DNA of 50,688 nucleotides. Origin: Lachnospiraceae bacterium. Lineage in GTDB: Bacteria; Bacillota; Clostridia; Lachnospirales; Lachnospiraceae. The notes beneath the pieces were generated by a model. It worked only from the letters and a program-made list of their open reading frames with translations. It was not told the DNA's origin and did not search any database. The stretch is taken from positions 1-50,688 of the forward strand of contig JAFXEW010000025.1 of assembly GCA_017513625.1 (NCBI GenBank). Reading direction: 5' to 3'. The position numbers and the translations under genes are program-made. Below are positions 50,182 through 50,688 of this stretch, piece after piece (position 1 is the first letter of the stretch; the number at the start of each line of letters is the position of its first letter).

Positions 50182-50688
50182 ATGTCTTATCAAGTGGGAT
50201 TTTGCGATGACGAAGTATACCAGATTAAGGTAAACAGTCTGTTTGTAAAAGAAATTGCAGAGAAAAATAATTATGACCTGGAATATCACGGGTTCCAGAG
50301 CGGGAAGCAGCTCAGAAATTATCTGGAGACCAAGACGTTGGATATATTGTTTCTGGATATTGATTTGGGAGATGAAACGGGTATTGAAATAGCTACCTGG
50401 GTTGCCAAGAATCATCCCCACATCATTACAGTGTTCGTCACCGGACACAGAGAGTTTGCGGAGGAAGCATTTGCGGTTGAGGCTGTAGGATATCTGGTAA
50501 AACCCTATGATATCAAAAAGATGGAAAGCACCATGAAAAGAGTAATGAGTCAGCTGGATAAGAAAGAAGAACCGCAGGAGGATTACGGTCTGATTATTAC
50601 GGATGAGAATCTGAAGAAAAAAATTGATATCCGTGATATTTTGTATATCGAGCGGCAGCAGGCCAAGAGTATCATTGTGACTCAGGAG
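50182..50688 (+). CDS. LytTR-family response regulator (partial, cut by window end)
   Basis: The first 169 residues of a response regulator. The receiver domain (1-125) has FCDDE at the acidic pocket, the phosphoacceptor Asp in DILFLDIDLG, the Thr in FVTGH and the Lys in YLVKPYD. The start of a LytTR DNA-binding domain follows (RDILYIERQQAKSIIV). AgrA/LytR-type regulators often control peptide gene clusters with a partner sensor kinase, here presumably beyond the edge. An agggaag site supports the start. Confidence 0.92.
   Translation, partial: MSYQVGFCDDEVYQIKVNSLFVKEIAEKNNYDLEYHGFQSGKQLRNYLETKTLDILFLDIDLGDETGIEIATWVAKNHPHIITVFVTGHREFAEEAFAVEAVGYLVKPYDIKKMESTMKRVMSQLDKKEEPQEDYGLIITDENLKKKIDIRDILYIERQQAKSIIVTQE

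Overview
The window looks like a chromosomal segment of a Gram-positive gut or rumen clostridium, most likely Lachnospiraceae (Bacillota). The basis is the strong AGGAGG-type ribosome sites, intrinsic terminators with U-tracts, a glycine riboswitch ahead of an AGCS symporter, sortase-independent surface anchoring of a GH10 xylanase, DUF3737/DUF4080/VanW proteins, and LytTR regulation. The family assignment is an inference from gene content, not from a search.

Layout. 1-5300: a repeat remnant, TspO, a ferritin-like small protein, a cytoplasmic serpin, a membrane-anchored xylanase and a Dabb protein. 5300-12400: a polytopic membrane protein, a formate/nitrite-type channel with a histidine-rich tail, an exported MBL-fold hydrolase, DUF3737, a MATE exporter and a GlcG/HbpS-like protein. 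12400-19100: an AGCS amino-acid symporter behind a singleton glycine riboswitch, then a surface-glycan set (GT52-like, GT2, CapA lipoprotein), an Fe-S aldo/keto reductase and, on the minus strand, a 21-residue amphipathic peptide with its own promoter and terminator. 19200-26200: galactokinase, a B12-binding radical SAM protein, an XRE regulator, endonuclease III and a DnaQ-type exonuclease. 26200-32200: a VanW protein, an AIR-synthase-like protein, a 232-bp palindrome, an Lrp regulator with an aminotransferase, and a TrmL/gamma-carbonic-anhydrase fusion whose tail runs into a dispersed repeat. 32200-41400: an export operon with three consecutive membrane-fusion adaptors, a MacB-like permease and an ATPase, then a DUF3298-type lipoprotein.

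41485-50059 is the main discovery: a RiPP operon that closely matches the logic of the daptide class. In order it encodes an ABC exporter (ATPase, permease), an SDR dehydrogenase, a protein with a SPASM-like cysteine cluster and a PqqD-like C-terminus but no radical SAM motif, a SAM methyltransferase, a class-III aminotransferase, six small precursor peptides with a shared leader motif, an M50 intramembrane protease and a 30-residue membrane peptide. Five of the six precursors end in threonine, as expected if the C-terminal Thr is oxidatively decarboxylated, transaminated and N-methylated to a diamine. The precursors fall into two sequence types that alternate (A, A, B, A, B), which suggests a two-peptide product and duplication of an A-B unit. 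A LytTR response regulator follows under its own promoter and is cut by the window end.

Starts were moved downstream of the longest open frame where a ribosome site decided it. Family names come from motif recognition by eye; no database search was possible.
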